A stretch of 64,000 bases of DNA from NCBI GenBank assembly GCA_016903675.1, contig JADQBA010000032.1:6425-70424 (forward strand), in the 5' to 3' direction. Origin of the DNA: Stigonema ocellatum SAG 48.90 = DSM 106950. Its GTDB lineage: Bacteria > Cyanobacteriota > Cyanobacteriia > Cyanobacteriales > Nostocaceae. Within the stretch, counting starts at the first letter, position 1, and each line of letters begins with the position of its first letter. Position numbers and translations under genes: made by a program. A model generated the notes under the pieces. The model ran no database searches. It was not told the origin of the DNA and saw nothing but the letters and a program-made list of their open reading frames with translations. This document shows, in pieces, positions 63,906-64,000 of the stretch.

Positions 63906-64000
63906 ATGGGGAGTGTCAATATCAATATCCCAATCGACGAAGCTTTAATCCAAGAAGCCAAGGCTTTTGGAAATCAACAGACCGAACGTGATGTAGTCGA
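63906..64000 (+). CDS. VapB-type antitoxin, cut by window end
   Basis: The first 31 codons read VNINIPIDEALIQEAKAFG and QQTERDVV, matching small VapB/DUF2191-type antitoxins, whose N-terminal beta strand binds DNA. The gene continues beyond 64000. The first residues lie on the junction with the IS-like remnant, so the native start could have been altered. A PIN-domain toxin gene would be expected just outside the window. Confidence 0.55.
   Translation, partial: MGSVNINIPIDEALIQEAKAFGNQQTERDVV

Overview
The window looks like chromosome of a filamentous, heterocystous-type cyanobacterium (Nostocales). Evidence: GCGATCGC (HIP1) octamers throughout; heptamer-type short tandem repeats between and inside genes; the adjacent phytoene desaturase and phytoene synthase genes; a ferredoxin-thioredoxin reductase variable chain; a Ser/Thr kinase with a GUN4-like tail; a giant Ser/Thr-His hybrid kinase; and an ethylene-receptor-like kinase. 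I cannot name the species from sequence alone.

Region 1 (1-15.6 kb) is accessory DNA built around DUF4157 ('eCIS core domain') polymorphic toxins. One intact 1796-residue DUF4157 protein ends in a WHH-type nuclease motif and is followed by a probable immunity gene. Around it lie an intact orphan immunity-like gene, a toxin fragment broken by a short-repeat insertion, a pentapeptide-repeat protein, a 283-bp copied piece of the DUF4157 gene, one intact YbjN-like (secretion-chaperone-like) gene plus three fragments of relatives, a metalloprotease-like toxin tail cut by a MITE, and two PIN-domain toxin-antitoxin pairs. This is the part most likely to hold a little-described system.

Region 2 (15.8-32 kb) is mostly housekeeping and metabolic: VIT1-type transporter, kinase-GUN4, aldo/keto reductase, ftrV, YdcF-type protein, a kinase-like/P-loop fusion, ribosomal protein L25, purA divergent from an adenosine-deaminase-family gene, an FAD monooxygenase and mutL. 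Region 3 (32-48 kb) holds a two-module NRPS (A-T-C-A-T-R), the 1820-residue hybrid kinase and an ethylene-binding hybrid histidine kinase, all on the minus strand.

Region 4 (49-64 kb) contains a DUF4168 protein, an IS200/IS605-type element with divergent tnpA and tnpB, crtP-crtB, tRNA-Ser(GCT), an amino-acid-type ABC binding lipoprotein, an outer-membrane-type protein, a cell-wall cluster (class A serine hydrolase divergent from NlpC/P60 and glycosyltransferase 2), an MFS transporter, tRNA-Arg(ACG), moaC, a methyltransferase-like protein and the start of a VapB-type antitoxin cut by the window edge.

A second theme is repeat invasion. At least four families of MITE-like inverted-repeat elements occur (one family in four copies with 'aggacttacgcattgacag' ends). 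Short repeats have also entered coding regions in frame (mutL, NRPS, the ethylene-receptor-like kinase, NlpC/P60). All function calls rest on motif recognition by eye; no database search was run.
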